Of a stretch of DNA of 5,659 nucleotides, positions 4,807 to 5,659 are shown piece by piece. This DNA is from Candidatus Omnitrophota bacterium (lineage in GTDB: Bacteria; Omnitrophota; Gorgyraeia; Tantalellales; Tantalellaceae): positions 1-5,659 of the forward strand of contig JAQUNB010000099.1 of the NCBI GenBank assembly GCA_028717825.1, given 5' to 3'. The notes under the pieces were generated by a model, which saw only the letters and a list, made by a program, of their open reading frames with translations, did not search any database and was not told where the DNA came from. Position numbers and translations under genes: made by a program. The first letter of the stretch is position 1, and the number at the start of each line of letters is the position of its first letter.

Positions 4807-5659
4807 TTGGCGCGGAGTGACCATAAAATATTGCTTATAGAACCTCCTTTCCATAGGCTATTTAAAAGCACGTATGCCCTTGATGTCTATCCGCTTTCTT
4901 TGGGATATCTGGCGGGAGCCATAAAGAACGGGACCGACTGGGATGTTGTCGCCTATAACGCGGATTTCACTCCGAATTATGACGAACGGAAACTCAGTTA
5001 TGAGACTGGAGAAGGGTTCGGCCATTATCTAAGAAATCTAAAGGACGGATCGGGAAATATTTGGAAAGAGATCAGTTCCGTTATTGCTGAAATAAACCCT
5101 CGGGTTGTAGGTATCTCAGCCAAATCGCAGAACTTTGCCTCGGCACGTATCGTCGCGGGACTCGTAAAGAGTTTCAATGATCAAATAATCGTTATAGTAG
5201 GCGGACCGCATCCTTCCATGGTTGGTGAAGCTGTCATGGATCGTTCGGGATTTGACGTCTGCGTAAAAGGCGAAGGAGAAAAAACGATAGTGGAGCTCCT
5301 TGCGGCGATACATGATAACAGGAGTTTTGACGGCATTAGCGGGATCATATACAGGGAAAACGGGGAAATTAAGAAAAACCCGCCGAGAGAGTATATCGAA
5401 GATCTGGATACGCTTTCTTTCCCTAATGAAAATGCCCCGCAGGTATTAAGAGGATATCAAACATATCCCCTTAACGCTTTCAATCATATATTTGCCACAA
5501 GAGGCTGTCCTTATACTTGTTTTTTCTGCGCTTCGCATAAAATATGGAGCCGCAAAGTCAGGTTCCGTTCTCCGTGTAATGTTGTCGCTGAGATAAACAG
5601 TATTCGCACGAAAGGCTTGTCGTCAGTCGTATTCGAAGATGATACCTTCGGCGTCAATA
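4807..5659 (+). CDS. B12-binding-domain radical SAM protein (3' truncated by the window edge)
   Basis: The frame from TTG 4807 stays open to the right edge, giving 284 residues. It begins 'ARSDHKILLIEPP' and 'PLSLGYLAGAI', typical of cobalamin-binding radical SAM proteins. The Rossmann-like B12-binding domain spans about 5-165, with 'VVGISAKSQNF' (100-110), 'VGGPHPSM' (131-138) and 'KGEGE' (154-158); as in many of this subclass, the DxHxxG histidine motif is not evident. The radical SAM domain opens at 'ATRGCPYTCFFC', with the [4Fe-4S] cysteines C234, C238 and C241 in CX3CX2C spacing, and 'FEDDTF' (276-281) follows just before the edge. Members perform B12-dependent methylations, ring rearrangements or other radical steps, often in pigment, lipid or natural-product pathways; the visible part does not tell which. 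Probably the third gene of an operon with the marC-like and alanine dehydrogenase-like genes, 23 bases after the latter. Confidence 0.92.
   Translation, partial: MARSDHKILLIEPPFHRLFKSTYALDVYPLSLGYLAGAIKNGTDWDVVAYNADFTPNYDERKLSYETGEGFGHYLRNLKDGSGNIWKEISSVIAEINPRVVGISAKSQNFASARIVAGLVKSFNDQIIVIVGGPHPSMVGEAVMDRSGFDVCVKGEGEKTIVELLAAIHDNRSFDGISGIIYRENGEIKKNPPREYIEDLDTLSFPNENAPQVLRGYQTYPLNAFNHIFATRGCPYTCFFCASHKIWSRKVRFRSPCNVVAEINSIRTKGLSSVVFEDDTFGVN

Overview
The window looks like a bacterial chromosome segment with four complete or nearly complete genes and two edge-truncated ones' worth of coding on a single strand: every supported gene reads left to right, and most of the DNA is coding. Base composition is moderate (mid-40s % GC by eye), Shine-Dalgarno sites are strong, and TTG is used as a start at least once. 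The gene set (GT-C-like membrane protein, NodU/TobZ carbamoyltransferase, MarC/SnatA transporter, archaeal-type alanine dehydrogenase family member, B12-binding radical SAM protein) plus dispersed palindromic repeats resembles uncultivated Gram-negative lineages such as Omnitrophota or related groups. That placement is a low-confidence impression and not a measured assignment.

Layout: (1) 1-986 is the 3' end of a gene that enters from the left edge, a polytopic membrane protein with a C-terminal soluble part resembling GT-C type sugar transferases. (2) 987-1229 is a repeat island: a fragment of a widespread CGTCATTGCG-type repeat, a CTTCGACAGGCTCAG-type fragment, and two related near-perfect palindromes, the first followed by T-runs that could terminate transcription. 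(3) 1230-3047 is a full-length O-carbamoyltransferase whose iron-site residues are intact, but whose N-terminal 'HDSAA' histidine is Asn. (4) 3154-3741 encodes a MarC/NAAT-family six-helix membrane protein. (5) 3782-4783 encodes an ornithine cyclodeaminase/mu-crystallin family enzyme very close to archaeal alanine dehydrogenase. (6) 4807 to the right edge begins a B12-binding-domain radical SAM protein from a TTG start.

How they may work together: the last three genes are spaced 40 and 23 bases apart, each with a strong ribosome binding site, and probably form one operon. Because a characterised archaeal member of the MarC family (SnatA) carries small neutral amino acids such as alanine and glycine, its pairing with an alanine-dehydrogenase-like enzyme suggests an alanine transport/metabolism module (inference). 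The GT-C-like protein and the carbamoyltransferase would both fit surface-glycan building and decoration, but they are separated by the repeat island and need not be co-transcribed. The role of the radical SAM protein is not evident from the part that is visible.
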